This document shows positions 34,123 through 43,965 of a stretch of DNA of 64,000 bases, piece by piece. Both the position numbers and the translations under genes were made by a program. Origin of the DNA: Nitrospirota bacterium (lineage in GTDB: Bacteria > Nitrospirota > Thermodesulfovibrionia > Thermodesulfovibrionales > UBA6898); assembly GCA_024275975.1 (NCBI GenBank), contig JAJRYC010000017.1, positions 26,030-90,029 of the forward strand. The letters run 5' to 3'. Under the pieces are notes generated by a model. The model was not told the DNA's origin. It saw only the letters and a list, made by a program, of their open reading frames with translations, and made no database searches. Position 1 is the first letter of the stretch. The number at the start of each line of letters is the position of its first letter.

Positions 34123-36159
34123 CTAACCTTCCTTTATGGGCAGTTCTATCGCGAATATGGTGCCTCTCGGCTTATTGTCCTTTATTCTTATATAGCCTCT
34201 GTGTTCCGTTATCACCCTGCCGGCTATCGCAAGGCCGAGTCCTGTGCCATCCTTTTTGGTGGAGAAATAAGGCAGGAATAACTTCTCCTTGTCTTCTCCA
34301 AGTATGCCGGGGCCGTCGTCTTCTATATCGACATAAGCCCTGTTTGACGCAATATCATGATTAATCACAATATGGATTCTGCCTTTATTCTGCATAGCCT
34401 CAATCGCGTTGTCAACAATGTTTATGATGACTCGCTTGAACTGCTCGGGGTCCAGTTCAACCGGCGGTTCGTCTTCCTGCTTTGAGACTCTGATCTCCAG
34501 TTCTTTGTAATCTTTATACAGGTTGGCGATACCCTCTATAATATTAGAAATCAGGACCGGACTTTTATTTATTTCCGGCATCTTGCCAAACCTTGAGAAT
34601 TCATTAACAAGCCTTTTTAAGCTTTCGACCTCTTTGATTATGGTCTTTGTGGAGCGTTCAAACACCTTCCCGAAATCCTCATCCTTGTTCTGCCATTTCT
34701 TGATCATATGGTCTGTCGAAAGCTTTATGGGAGTCAACGGATTTTTAATCTCATGAGCCACCCTCCTGGCAACTTCCTCCCATGCCAGAGCTTTCTGAGC
34801 CCTCACGATCTCCGTAAGATCATCAAAAACAACAATGGTGCCGAGGAAGTTCTCTCCATCCATAAGGCTGGTAATAAAAACCCTCAACAATATTCTTTTG
34901 CCATTGATGTTAGCCCTGATCTCCTTTTCTACTCCCTTGAACTCTTTTATCCTTATGTTTTTGACCGTCTTTTTGAGTTCCCCGGAATTCAGCATTGATA
35001 ACAGGACCGTATAATTTTTGTTGATTATCTCTTCGGGCGTTATATTCAGAATCGCGCATGCCGCGCTGTTAACAGTCAGTATGTTTCCCGCCGTATCCAG
35101 GGATATAACGCCGGAATTAATGTTTTCGAGTATATTCTCGATTATGAGCCTCCGCCTGTCCGACTCCAGGTACGCATGCTGCAGGGACTCCTTGCCCGCC
35201 TTCATTTCTTTCACCATATGGTTAAAAGAACGCACGAGCAGGCCGATCTCGTCGTCCCTGTTGATATCTATCTCAATATCAAGATTGCCTTGGGCCACCT
35301 GCTCTGTTGAACGGGCAAGCGCCTGTATCGGGTCGGTAATGCCGCGTGATATCCGGAGGGCGACCCATAAGGCCATGAATACTATCAGCGAAGTGAAAAA
35401 GAGCAGTATCAGAAGATAGTTCATTTTTATCGGGGATTTCCATGATTCCAATGTCAGGTAGTTCTTGTATGTCTCTTTTATCTTCTCGGCGTTTCTTCTG
35501 ATATCTCCACTCATGAAAGATTCAACTATAGTTACTCCCGTCTGCTTTTCACCATCATATTCCGGGACAACGGCCCTGATGAAGTCTCCGTCGGCGCCAG
35601 TTATTACTTCCGTGGCGGCTTTTCCATTAAATCCCGCCGTGACTGTTTCTGTCGCATCTTCAGGTATATCCTTAAGATGCCGCACGGTGTAATTATCAGG
35701 CACCTGCTTGCCGGAAACAAGTGCTTTGGCGAACAAAAGGGTCTGCCTTCGCTGCATTTCATAAGCAGACCGCGCAATCTCGATAGACTGATTCAGGGGC
35801 TCTTTTATCTGCGGGTCAAACCACCTGTCAAGATAGTTTGTGACGATGCCGCTCGATATAATAAAGAGAAATGCCGAGGGAATCAGTGTGAGCCCGACAA
35901 GCACAACAACAAATTTTGTTTTGAATTTATAGCCAAGGACCCTGTGTTTTCTTCCGAGGTATACCTTCACCAGGCTCTTGCCGACAAAAAACATCAGAAC
36001 AAGCATGGCGAGCAGATTCAGATTCAACAGGACAAACAGCATGAGTTTTGTCGGGAAAGGTACGTTTTCTATTCCCATGTAGTGAATTTCCACTCCAAAG
36101 ACAGCGATAATCAGAAGCGCGACCACCACAAGAAAGACCGTATAACGGAAATTCCTCAC
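34123..36159 (-). CDS. NtrY-like membrane sensor histidine kinase
   Basis: The 678-residue protein has about three N-terminal membrane helices (VVALLIIAVFGV; LMLFVLLNLNLLAMLVLMFF; FVVVLVGLTLIPSAFLFII) and a periplasmic segment of ~150 residues. A further helix near 255-275 leads to a HAMP domain (~275-330) and PAS (~340-440). HisKA contains the phospho-His motif RRVAHEIKNPLTPIKLS, and the ATPase domain contains NAIEAM, DDGPGI and KKDGTGLGLAIAG. This is the NtrY layout, in an operon with a DUF4390 protein upstream and the regulator downstream. The signal is unknown; nitrogen regulation cannot be assumed. Confidence 0.94.
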   Translation of the reverse strand: MRNFRYTVFLVVVALLIIAVFGVEIHYMGIENVPFPTKLMLFVLLNLNLLAMLVLMFFVGKSLVKVYLGRKHRVLGYKFKTKFVVVLVGLTLIPSAFLFIISSGIVTNYLDRWFDPQIKEPLNQSIEIARSAYEMQRRQTLLFAKALVSGKQVPDNYTVRHLKDIPEDATETVTAGFNGKAATEVITGADGDFIRAVVPEYDGEKQTGVTIVESFMSGDIRRNAEKIKETYKNYLTLESWKSPIKMNYLLILLFFTSLIVFMALWVALRISRGITDPIQALARSTEQVAQGNLDIEIDINRDDEIGLLVRSFNHMVKEMKAGKESLQHAYLESDRRRLIIENILENINSGVISLDTAGNILTVNSAACAILNITPEEIINKNYTVLLSMLNSGELKKTVKNIRIKEFKGVEKEIRANINGKRILLRVFITSLMDGENFLGTIVVFDDLTEIVRAQKALAWEEVARRVAHEIKNPLTPIKLSTDHMIKKWQNKDEDFGKVFERSTKTIIKEVESLKRLVNEFSRFGKMPEINKSPVLISNIIEGIANLYKDYKELEIRVSKQEDEPPVELDPEQFKRVIINIVDNAIEAMQNKGRIHIVINHDIASNRAYVDIEDDGPGILGEDKEKLFLPYFSTKKDGTGLGLAIAGRVITEHRGYIRIKDNKPRGTIFAIELPIKEG

Positions 36160-36716
36160 TTTACTCCCTTAATAACAAAATTAGCCGAGTCTTTTACCGC
36201 CCTGAATTCGTTTTCGGACAGGAAGATGAAGATATACCTGATAACAGGAGGGATTTTGCGTATCTTTGACTCTACAGTGACTCTCACGAAATATCTGCCT
36301 GGATCGAGTTCCCTTATGTTGGTAAGCTTCAGGTCCCTGAACGACAATGTCCAGCCGAGCATTGATTCGAGTGACCTGAACCGCTTCTCGATAATTACAT
36401 TGCCGTCGGATGACGTAGCAACATACTCTTTTTTGATGGGGTCCGACTTAACCGTCCTGGAATAATACTTTCCAAGCACAAATTCATTCGGCCAGATGTT
36501 CCATATCCTGAACAGATCGATATAAAAATTAAATTCCTTATCAATGCCCTGCTTGATCTCCAGGATATTTTTCTCTTCGAGTTTAATCGAAAAAGTCACG
36601 TAAATATCATCATCGGCAATTTCAACTCCGGGTCCGGAAATCCCCTGTCCTTCCGAACGGGCTGGCGCAAGGACAGAGATGATAAGCAGTAAAAATGCAA
36701 TATATTGTCTTAACAT
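36156..36716 (-). CDS. Secreted DUF4390-type protein
   Basis: The 186-residue protein has a signal peptide (YIAFLLLIISVLAPARSEG). An all-beta body follows (DDDIYVTFSIKLEEKNILEIKQG, RYFVRVTVESKIRKIPPVIRY). The match to DUF4390, a family found directly upstream of NtrY-like kinases, rests on context and pattern. It overlaps the kinase start by 4 bp (ATGA), so it may feed a periplasmic signal to it (inference). Confidence 0.82.
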   Translation of the reverse strand: MLRQYIAFLLLIISVLAPARSEGQGISGPGVEIADDDIYVTFSIKLEEKNILEIKQGIDKEFNFYIDLFRIWNIWPNEFVLGKYYSRTVKSDPIKKEYVATSSDGNVIIEKRFRSLESMLGWTLSFRDLKLTNIRELDPGRYFVRVTVESKIRKIPPVIRYIFIFLSENEFRAVKDSANFVIKGVK

Positions 36717-36909
36717 TAAGGCCAGGCAACTCCTATAAAAATTATTTCCATTATAACATACCGATTATGTATAGTATTTAGTAACAATACCGGGACTAAA
36801 ACAGAAGCCGGGATGAAAAAAGATGCGGAAAATTTATGATTTTTCAGAAAAATATCTGTTATTTCCTGCTTCCGACCGGTGATTTCCGGATATTTCATGG
36901 AGGTTAATT

Positions 36910-37392
36910 ATGGAACTGAAGGCAGTATCAATAAATATTCCCCCTGACTGCAATATTATACTCGGCCAGACACATTTTATAAAAACCGCTGAAGACCTTT
37001 ATGAAATTATTGCGACAACAGTTCCTCATGCCCAGTACGGAATTGCCTTCACAGAGGCATCCGGCCCCTGCCTTATCAGGACCGAGGGCAACAACAGCGG
37101 ACTGACGGACGTCTGCGTCAAAAATCTTCAGGATATCGGGGCGGGCCACGTATTCTGCATCCTGCTCAAAGGCGCATTCCCGATCAATATTCTGAACCAG
37201 ATAAAGAACTGCCCTGAAGTATGCTCCATCTTCTGCGCAACAGCCAACCCGGTCGAGGTCATCGTAGCAGAGACGTCATCGGGAAGGGGAATAACCGGAG
37301 TCATCGACGGATTTCCTCCGAGAGGGGTTGAGACACCAGGGGACAAGGCGCAGAGAAAAGAATTTCTCAGAAAAATCGGCTATAAGCTTTAG
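36910..37392 (+). CDS. Adenosine-specific kinase family protein (DUF355)
   Basis: The 160-residue protein matches this small archaeal/bacterial family: GIAFTEASGPCLIRTEGN, GHVFCILLKGAFPINILNQIK, VCSIFCATANPVEVIVAE, and GVIDGFPPRG near the end. Family members have been reported to phosphorylate adenosine, but the cellular role is not settled. A good start at 36910 has GGAGG 5 nt upstream. hisI follows 13 bp downstream. Confidence 0.9.
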   Translation: MELKAVSINIPPDCNIILGQTHFIKTAEDLYEIIATTVPHAQYGIAFTEASGPCLIRTEGNNSGLTDVCVKNLQDIGAGHVFCILLKGAFPINILNQIKNCPEVCSIFCATANPVEVIVAETSSGRGITGVIDGFPPRGVETPGDKAQRKEFLRKIGYKL

Positions 37393-37405
37393 AGGTTGAA
37401 CTGCA

Positions 37406-37783
37406 ATGAAACTATCTGACCTGAAATTTGACGAAAACGGGCTGATCCCAGCGATAATCCAGGACGCCGATAACGGTGAAGTCCTGATGCTGGCGTATAT
37501 GAACGCTGAATCACTGAAAGAAACGGTATCTTCAGGCTACACGCATTTCTGGTCACGTTCCAGGAAAAAGCTATGGAAAAAAGGCGAGACATCGGGACAT
37601 GTCCAGGAAGTCCGGCATATATTTTATGACTGCGACGGGGACACACTCCTGATAAAGGTGAGACAGAAAGGGCCCGGCGCCTGTCATACAGGCCACAGGT
37701 CCTGTTTTTTTACCGATATCAGCGGCAGGGAGACGGAAAGCACCATCTTCCGGGCGGACGATGTATACGGCTGGGGAAAATGA
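37406..37783 (+). CDS. hisI: Phosphoribosyl-AMP cyclohydrolase
   Basis: The 125-residue protein carries the family motifs [38 protein letters not shown], and the metal-binding [11 protein letters not shown] with [14 protein letters not shown]. It performs the third step of histidine synthesis. It overlaps the HisE-HIT gene by 4 bp (ATGA). Confidence 0.97.
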   Translation: MKLSDLKFDENGLIPAIIQDADNGEVLMLAYMNAESLKETVSSGYTHFWSRSRKKLWKKGETSGHVQEVRHIFYDCDGDTLLIKVRQKGPGACHTGHRSCFFTDISGRETESTIFRADDVYGWGK

Positions 37784-38415
37784 TACTTGACGACATTTAC
37801 GGTGTTATCCTGGAAAGGAGGCGCAACCCCTCTCCTGATTCGTACGTGTCGGCGCTTACCACAAAGGGCAAGGACGCGATACTCAAGAAGATCGGAGAGG
37901 AAGCAGCTGAAGTTATAATTGCCTCGAAAGGCCTGGACAAACAGCAGGTTATACATGAAATGGCCGACCTATGGTTCCATTGTATGGTTTTAATGGCGGA
38001 GGAGGGACTGAGCCATTCGGACATTCTGAAAGAACTCGAAGACAGATTCAACAAAAAGAAGGAACAGGATACATCTGGCTGTATATTCTGCAATATAATC
38101 TCGAAAGAAACACCCGCCGGGATTATATATGAAGATGAAAATGTGATGGCCCTTGAAGACATTAACCCCCAAGCGCCCTTACATGTGCTTGTCATTCCTA
38201 AAAAGCATATCCCGACATCTCTCGGGCTGATAAACAGGGACAATGAACTTATCGGACAGCTTTTTCAGGCGGCGAACAAAATAGCTACAGAAAGAGGTGT
38301 CGCGGAACGCGGCTTCCGTCTGGTTATGAACACAAACCCTGAGGCAGGCCAGAGCGTCTACCACATACACCTTCATCTACTTGGAGGCAGGCCGATGCAC
38401 TGGCCGCCGGGCTGA
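37780..38415 (+). CDS. Fusion of phosphoribosyl-ATP pyrophosphatase (HisE) and a HIT domain
   Basis: The 211-residue protein has a complete HisE N-terminal half ([44 protein letters not shown]). From residue ~103 a complete HIT/HinT domain follows ([34 protein letters not shown]). It ends with the histidine triad HIHLHLLGG. There is no stop or frame change between the halves. HisE removes pyrophosphate from PR-ATP; HinT proteins hydrolyse purine nucleoside phosphoramidates. Coupling of the two activities in histidine synthesis is inference. Confidence 0.93.
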   Translation: MILDDIYGVILERRRNPSPDSYVSALTTKGKDAILKKIGEEAAEVIIASKGLDKQQVIHEMADLWFHCMVLMAEEGLSHSDILKELEDRFNKKKEQDTSGCIFCNIISKETPAGIIYEDENVMALEDINPQAPLHVLVIPKKHIPTSLGLINRDNELIGQLFQAANKIATERGVAERGFRLVMNTNPEAGQSVYHIHLHLLGGRPMHWPPG

Positions 38416-38733
38416 TTAATCCTCGATGCTGGTTATAAAAGTGAGGTAAGACGTCTCGGTTGTGTCCAGCTCAATCCCCACGCCATTTTGCGCCAGGGAA
38501 GAATAGGGCGGATGCTTATAGGTTCTTACTACCCTCCCGGTAAACGTTGTCGAACCATTGTTCGGGATGAGAAGATTTATCTTTATGATACTTCCGGGCG
38601 AATAGAATTTGGTCGTTCTTATGAACAGACCGGTTTTTGATATATCATTTGTTATGCCGGTATGTTGCAAATCGTTGGTGCCAAAATCTACAGCCAGTCT
38701 TTTATTGATTCTCTTGCTGCGTCTCTTGTCCAT
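38416..38733 (-). CDS. PilZ-domain protein
   Basis: The 105-residue protein has the cyclic-di-GMP binding marks of PilZ: an Arg-rich N-terminal RRSKRINKR and the [12 protein letters not shown] (D/N-x-S-x-x-G) motif. A beta-barrel rest ([20 protein letters not shown]) follows. It is a stand-alone adaptor without membrane parts. Its stop directly abuts that of the convergent HisE-HIT gene. Confidence 0.88.
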   Translation of the reverse strand: MDKRRSKRINKRLAVDFGTNDLQHTGITNDISKTGLFIRTTKFYSPGSIIKINLLIPNNGSTTFTGRVVRTYKHPPYSSLAQNGVGIELDTTETSYLTFITSIED

Positions 38734-38765
38734 AAAAAACCTCGCTTAATTCTTTTCCGGTCCAA

Positions 38766-38851
38766 TGGTGCCGAAGGCGGGACTCGAACCCGCAAGGGTT
38801 TCCCCACACGCCCCTCAAGCGTGCGTGTCTACCAAGTTCCACCACTTCGGC
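38766..38851 (-). tRNA. tRNA-Leu (anticodon GAG)
   Basis: The 86-nt class II tRNA has acceptor arms GCCGAAG/CTTCGGC, the anticodon stem CACGC/GCGTG around TTGAGGG, a long variable arm (TGGGGAAACCCTT region), the T-loop GTTCGAGTCC, and an encoded CCA end. Confidence 0.95.
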
Positions 38852-38981
38852 ATTTTAGAAATATACAACAATGCCGCCGATGTTTTCAAGCGATTATCCG
38901 AAAAAACTGATTCATACTGTAAAAACGCTGTTTTTTGGTTATATTTTCTTATGCATTAAGAAGACAGTTTTTTATCAGCTT

Positions 38982-39167
38982 ATGCCGGATAAACAGACCT
39001 TTGAGAAACTCTCCTGCCCGGGGAAAGAGGCCGGGCGGCCCAGGAAGTCCGTGAATATCCTGACTCCCGGGATTGAGGTGTTCCTGAAAAAACGCGGGTT
39101 CCAGGTGCACAGGAAAGAACCATGCTGGAACCTCCTTCCTCTCGGCCCCGCATTTCCCGACGAATAG
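38982..39167 (+). CDS. Small hypothetical protein
   Basis: An ATG at 38982 opens a 61-residue frame with protein-like composition (NILTPGIEVFLKKRGFQVH, then CWNLLPLGPAFPDE) and two Cys. No good ribosome binding site precedes it, and I recognise no family. It could be the 3' end of a lost gene. The frame also extends upstream to an ATG at 38871, but that part looks non-coding. Confidence 0.3.
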   Translation: MPDKQTFEKLSCPGKEAGRPRKSVNILTPGIEVFLKKRGFQVHRKEPCWNLLPLGPAFPDE

Positions 39168-39365
39168 TACAGAATGCTTCATTAGTATTCCTTCCGTATC
39201 GTCCCGATGTTCGTGAACTTAAGAAGAGATGGCGGGAACCACCTGATATGATCCGGATAGAGAAAGAACTCTTTCAAATATGGAGACGAATATTTATAAT
39301 AAATACTAAAGACGGTATTGCAGGAAATCCAGTAAAGGTATTGAACTGTTACTCCAGGAGGTGAG

Positions 39366-39542
39366 ATGGATCAGACAAAAATGATCTGCAGTATATGCGC
39401 GTGGAGGGAAAACTGCCAAAAGAAGTTTTCGGTCTCCGGTAAAGATATCCGCTGCGCGGATTTTGTTAAATATATGAGCATACATGACAACAATTCAGGG
39501 GAGAACGAAGCAGATAGGAAAGAAAAAAACAAGGAGGGCTAA
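39366..39542 (+). CDS. Small four-Cys protein upstream of the aldolase
   Basis: The 58-residue frame starts at ATG 39366 after a strong AGGAGG and ends right at the aldolase start (no gap). It has CSICAWRENCQKK near the N-terminus and one further Cys (DIRCADFVKYM), giving four Cys that could bind zinc or an Fe-S cluster. The C-terminal third is charged and probably disordered. The tight link to aldolase and phosphofructokinase suggests a regulatory or chaperone-like role in sugar metabolism, but function is unknown. Confidence 0.75.
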   Translation: MDQTKMICSICAWRENCQKKFSVSGKDIRCADFVKYMSIHDNNSGENEADRKEKNKEG

Positions 39543-40901
39543 ATGAGGATCAGTGAACTGGACGGCATCATCAACATAAGCAGTGACGGCGTGACAATCA
39601 AGGATGAAAAAGGGCTTCTCGCAATCATGGACCAGCTTGTTTACGAAGCGGTCTTTTCCGAAGAAGAGAGAAGGAAGGGGCTTTTTATATTACTGAAGGA
39701 AATCGCTAAGGCATTTGGGGCGTTCCCGGCGTCCATACAGGGGCTGTATGAGGAGATGGGAAAAAATTACCCGGGCTTCACTGTTCCGGCGATCAATATC
39801 CGGGGACTCACCTATGATTCCGCGAGGGCCGTCTTCAGGCAGGCGATTGAGAAAAAAACGGGCGCGTTTATTTTTGAGATAGCGAGGTCGGAGATAGGAT
39901 ATACAAAACAGAGGCCACTTGAATATTCCGCCGTGGTTCTGTCCGCCGCCGTAAGAGAAGGTTATAAAGGACCGGTTTTCATACAGGGAGACCATTTTCA
40001 GCTGGTAAGAAAACACTTTCTGAGCGACCCGGCCGCCGAGACAGGATATATCAAGGGACTGATTCAGGAGGCGATAGATGCTGAGTTTTACAACATCGAT
40101 ATCGATTCCTCCACACTTGTTGACCTGGAGAAACCGACTCTGACCGAACAACAGAGACCCAACTACGAAAAGACGGCCGAACTCAGCGCCCTCATCAGGG
40201 AGCTTCAGCCGCCGGGGATCAAAGTCTCCATCGGAGGCGAGATCGGCGAGATCGGCAAGAAGAACAGCACCCCGGAGGAATTAAAGGCGTACCTTGACGG
40301 TTTTAACGAAACTTTCAAAGGAAGTCCGGGTCTCAGCAAGCTGAGTGTACAGTCAGGCACTTCACACGGAGGCGTTGTCCTGCCGGACGGCTCACTGGCG
40401 CAGGTCAAGATAGATTTTGAGACCCTGAGGCAGTTGTCGGACATCGCAAGAAAGGAATACGGCCTTTCCGGTGCTGTCCAGCACGGGGCATCGACACTCC
40501 CCGAGGACGCATTCGATATGTTCCCCGCAACAGGCACTTCAGAGGTGCATCTGGCAACAGGGTTTCAGAACATAATTTATGACAGCGAACACCTCCCGGA
40601 CGCATTCAGAGATGAGATTTATGATTATATCCGGAAGGAATTCGCGAATGAGCGCAAGGAAGGCCAGACAGAGGAGCAGTTTATCTACAGCACAAGGAAA
40701 AAGGGTTTTGGCGCGATGAAAAAGAAGTGGTGGGACCTGAGCAGTGATATCAAAGAGCCGATCATGGCGGAGCTGGAGAAAAAGTTCGGCCTGTTATTTC
40801 ATAAGTTAAAGGTCGAGAACACAGTCGGAATAGTCGGCGAAACAGTACCAGCCGTGATAATCGGAAAACAGATGCCGGATAATATACTGAAGGAATTATG
40901 A
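39543..40901 (+). CDS. Class II fructose-bisphosphate aldolase-type enzyme
   Basis: The 452-residue protein is longer than typical class II aldolases. It has PAINIRGLTYDSARAVFRQA, the metal/substrate residues FIQGDHFQLV, IDIDSSTLVDL, KVSIGGEIGEIG, and VQSGTSHGGVV. The layout follows the class II fold with an extra C-terminal region of ~100 residues. It would split fructose-1,6-bisphosphate or a related ketose bisphosphate. The overlap of 4 bp with the phosphofructokinase gene supports a glycolytic or gluconeogenic role. Confidence 0.88.
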   Translation: MRISELDGIINISSDGVTIKDEKGLLAIMDQLVYEAVFSEEERRKGLFILLKEIAKAFGAFPASIQGLYEEMGKNYPGFTVPAINIRGLTYDSARAVFRQAIEKKTGAFIFEIARSEIGYTKQRPLEYSAVVLSAAVREGYKGPVFIQGDHFQLVRKHFLSDPAAETGYIKGLIQEAIDAEFYNIDIDSSTLVDLEKPTLTEQQRPNYEKTAELSALIRELQPPGIKVSIGGEIGEIGKKNSTPEELKAYLDGFNETFKGSPGLSKLSVQSGTSHGGVVLPDGSLAQVKIDFETLRQLSDIARKEYGLSGAVQHGASTLPEDAFDMFPATGTSEVHLATGFQNIIYDSEHLPDAFRDEIYDYIRKEFANERKEGQTEEQFIYSTRKKGFGAMKKKWWDLSSDIKEPIMAELEKKFGLLFHKLKVENTVGIVGETVPAVIIGKQMPDNILKEL

Positions 40902-42139
40902 AAAAAGAGGTGATCGCGCTTGTTGTCGGCGGCGGCCCTGCTCCAGGCATTAATGGGGTTATCAGTGCCGCGACAATTGAGGCCTCCAATGAAGGCAAAA
41001 AGGTAATCGGAATCGTCGGCGGATTCAGCCCACTTTTTTTAGGCGACAAGAGCTGCGCCATACAGTTAACAATCGACGAAGTATCCAGAATTCATACTTC
41101 AGGCGGTTCCATATTGAGGACGTCCAGGGATCCAATTTTGAATGCCGAGGAAAGGTTCGGGACTCTTTTATCGACGTTAAAGGCATTAAAGGTCAAGCAT
41201 CTTATAACAATAGGCGGAGACGGAACCGCTTTCATGGCGAGATGGATAGAGATGGAGTCAAGGGGCAAAATTTCCGTCGTCCACGTGCCCAAGACAATAG
41301 ACAACGACCTCCATCTGCCCGGGGGGCGGTCTTCCTTCGGCTACCAGACCGCGCGCCACTGGGGAGTGGAGCTGGTCAAAAATTTAATGGAAGATGCTAA
41401 GACGACCGGCAGGTGGTATTTTATCACCACCATGGGAAGATATTCCGGTCATCTCGCCCTTGGCATAGGCAAGGCCGCCGGTTCGACCCTGACCTTAATA
41501 CCCGAAGAATTCGGCGAAAAGAAGCTCCAGATCAAAAAGGTTGCCGATATACTCGAGGGGGCGATTATCAAAAGGCTCTCCATGGGAAAAGATCATGGAG
41601 TAGCTGTTCTTGCCGAAGGCATATCAAATAAAATCGATCTCCAGGATCTTGTAAAAAACACGGAAACGGAAAAAGATGAGTTGGGCAGAACAAGGCTCTC
41701 GGAGATACCGGCGGGGAGAGTTCTGAAAAATATTATAAAAACAAGCCTTGAGTCAAGGGGAATAAAGATGACTATCGTGCATAAAAACATCGGTTATGAA
41801 TTAAGGGCCGCCGATCCGATACCATATGACATTGAATATACCCGAAATCTCGGTTATGGGGCCGTCAGGTTTCTGCTCAACGGCGGCACAGCCGCAATGA
41901 TAGTCTTTGATGACGGGAAGCTGCGACCGGTATCCTTCGTCGAAATGTGGGACCAGACAACAGGGAGAACCAAAGTCCGGTTCGTCGATATCCATTCAGA
42001 AAATTATGAAGTAGGGAAAAGCTACATGATAAGGCTCGATAGAGACGATTTCAGCGCCGGGAATATCCGGCGGCTGGCAGGGGCTGCCGGCTTAAGCGTT
42101 AAGGAATTCAGGCAAAGGTTCCACTATCTTGTTGAATAA
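40898..42139 (+). CDS. 6-phosphofructokinase, long type
   Basis: The 413-residue protein has GGGPAPGINGVISA, GGSILRTSRDP, LITIGGDGTAFMARW, VPKTIDNDLHLPGGRSSFGYQTA, and MGRYSGHLAL. Gly at the second GGDG position suggests ATP as donor, and Lys in PKTIDND is the residue of PPi enzymes. This combination is known from plant/actinobacterial-type ATP enzymes. It phosphorylates fructose-6-phosphate, the reverse partner of the aldolase encoded upstream. Confidence 0.92.
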   Translation: MKKEVIALVVGGGPAPGINGVISAATIEASNEGKKVIGIVGGFSPLFLGDKSCAIQLTIDEVSRIHTSGGSILRTSRDPILNAEERFGTLLSTLKALKVKHLITIGGDGTAFMARWIEMESRGKISVVHVPKTIDNDLHLPGGRSSFGYQTARHWGVELVKNLMEDAKTTGRWYFITTMGRYSGHLALGIGKAAGSTLTLIPEEFGEKKLQIKKVADILEGAIIKRLSMGKDHGVAVLAEGISNKIDLQDLVKNTETEKDELGRTRLSEIPAGRVLKNIIKTSLESRGIKMTIVHKNIGYELRAADPIPYDIEYTRNLGYGAVRFLLNGGTAAMIVFDDGKLRPVSFVEMWDQTTGRTKVRFVDIHSENYEVGKSYMIRLDRDDFSAGNIRRLAGAAGLSVKEFRQRFHYLVE

Positions 42140-42182
42140 TCTTTTTCATGAAATATCACTGTACGGTATTTAAGGCGGCATT

Positions 42183-43181
42183 GTGTGGCTGCTGAACTCC
42201 CTGTCAGTAATGTATGTTGTCCAGACATTTCTGCACTCGCTTGTCGCCATATTAATCATTGAACGGGCAATCCGGATATGGGACATCAGAAATCCCGTCA
42301 ATCAGTTCCGGTACCGCCTCATGACTCTGATACTGCCCATATCCATGTTCCCGCTATACAACCTGATAAACATGAACAGAAACTCCATGTACTTCCGCGA
42401 AGAACGGGCGCTCTTCAATATGCACAGGTGGCTGACAGTGGAATTATGGGACATTATCCCGGTCAGCACTATCTTCATGCTCCTGCTGATTGTCACTTCA
42501 GGCGTCTTTTTTTTTCAGGAGCTGATTCCGATCTTCAGGGACCTCTCCGCGCGAGGAAAGGACAATTTCAGCGACGACCACCCTTCAAGCGCTGATATAG
42601 ACTCCATGGTTACAGAGCTGAGCAGGTCGCTCGGGATAGAAAAACCGCCTGTCTCCATAATCGATAATGAGAACCCCGTTATCCTGACTGCCGGGTCAAA
42701 CAGGCATTCCATAGTGTTATCCTCTGGTCTCATAAAGCTGCTGGACAGGGAACAGCTTCGGAGCGCGATAGCCCACGAACTTGCCCATATAGTCAGGATG
42801 AGCAATGCAACCACCTGGATTATCTTCATTATACGCGCCCTGATGTTCTTTAATCCGATCGTGCTTATCGTCTTCAGAAGGATCGTACAGGATGATGAGC
42901 ATATATGCGACGACATAACCGTCTCTCTGACAAAAAAGCCGCTCGTTCTTGCATCTACATTGAAAATATTCTATTCTTCTCTATATGAAAAAAAGGCTTC
43001 TTTAATGGGCGGAATAACTTTCCTGAAAGATGGACTGGAAAATCACAGTCACGACCTCCTGCTCAAGGAAAGGATAGCGAGACTCGAAAACTGGGAAGAT
43101 TATCAGGGTAAAGAGTTCGATTGGGGGCGGTTAATCTTAACAACGGGAGTAATAATCATTATTAATTATTTCGTGGTCTGA
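42183..43181 (+). CDS. Membrane metallopeptidase of the M48/M56 type
   Basis: The start is GTG at 42183. The 332-residue protein has an N-terminal membrane part (about three helices, for example FLHSLVAILIIERAI, LMTLILPISMFPLY, STIFMLLLIVTSGVFFF). The zinc motif AIAHELAHIVRMSN lies at ~residue 195, followed by a helix (TWIIFIIRALMFFNPIVLIVF) and EHICDDITVSL, which supplies the third ligand. A last hydrophobic helix ends the protein. This resembles BlaR1/M56 and HtpX-like enzymes without a sensor domain. The next gene starts 4 bp on. Confidence 0.87.
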   Translation: MWLLNSLSVMYVVQTFLHSLVAILIIERAIRIWDIRNPVNQFRYRLMTLILPISMFPLYNLINMNRNSMYFREERALFNMHRWLTVELWDIIPVSTIFMLLLIVTSGVFFFQELIPIFRDLSARGKDNFSDDHPSSADIDSMVTELSRSLGIEKPPVSIIDNENPVILTAGSNRHSIVLSSGLIKLLDREQLRSAIAHELAHIVRMSNATTWIIFIIRALMFFNPIVLIVFRRIVQDDEHICDDITVSLTKKPLVLASTLKIFYSSLYEKKASLMGGITFLKDGLENHSHDLLLKERIARLENWEDYQGKEFDWGRLILTTGVIIIINYFVV

Positions 43182-43185
43182 TCCT

Positions 43186-43725
43186 ATGGGAAACAGTTTA
43201 AAGACAAAGCTTCGCATGTTTTTTACCTTTGCCATGACGATTCTGGCGACCGTGCTCGTCCTGAAATTGCTTAACTGGATACCCCTGTCATTCCAGAAGG
43301 AAGACATGAGGAAGTACAAAACAGTCGAAGACGTGAAGACAAAGCTTAAGATTCCGAAAATATATGTGCCAGCCTACTTCCCCGAGCATATCAGGTGGCC
43401 GCCCGCCGAAATATTCGCCCAAAAGAAACCTTCTGTAATGATCATAATGCATTTCACACATACGGACACGCAGAGCTTCGCGTTGTCCATCTATCAGGTA
43501 GACTCAAAAGCCCATTTCGAACCGCCTTTCAGGACGGGTATATTATATATCAAGAAGGAGAGCACTGTGTTCGTCAATGGCAGGGAGGGTAAACTGACAC
43601 TTGCCGTCTGCAGTGGGATCGAGAGGTGCAACCGGCTGTCATGGAATGAAGGGGGATACAGCCTGACTCTTATTGCCTACGATTCTCCGGAAAATATTTT
43701 AAAAATGGCTAAAAGCATGCTATAA
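43186..43725 (+). CDS. Membrane-anchored protein of unknown function
   Basis: The 179-residue protein has one N-terminal membrane helix (FFTFAMTILATVLVLKLL) and a ~140-residue soluble domain. That domain contains KIPKIYVPAYFPEHIRWPP and SALSIYQVD-like beta strands (FALSIYQVDSKAHF), plus two Cys (VCSGIERC) that could form a disulfide outside the membrane. It probably acts with the metallopeptidase directly upstream, perhaps as its substrate or inhibitor (inference). No family recognised. Confidence 0.65.
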   Translation: MGNSLKTKLRMFFTFAMTILATVLVLKLLNWIPLSFQKEDMRKYKTVEDVKTKLKIPKIYVPAYFPEHIRWPPAEIFAQKKPSVMIIMHFTHTDTQSFALSIYQVDSKAHFEPPFRTGILYIKKESTVFVNGREGKLTLAVCSGIERCNRLSWNEGGYSLTLIAYDSPENILKMAKSML

Positions 43726-43965
43726 ATAAAGACAACGTGAATTATATAATGGAATACGGACATATACTGTGGATAAGACATTTTTCCTGGTTAATATAGG
43801 AATTTTTACCGATTGTATTTATATCCTTTAATCTGCTATGGTTGTTATAACACATGGAAATGTTTTCATAAAGACAGCAACCCGGAGAAAATGCTGAACC
43901 AGGCGAATATAAACGGGCCGAGCCATGGTATCCGTATCGCGTTATGAACATTAAGGAGAATAATT

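Noticed and set aside
32987..34126. 379-codon plus-strand frame
   Set aside because: Antisense shadow of the NtrX-like regulator gene, with no recognisable domain.
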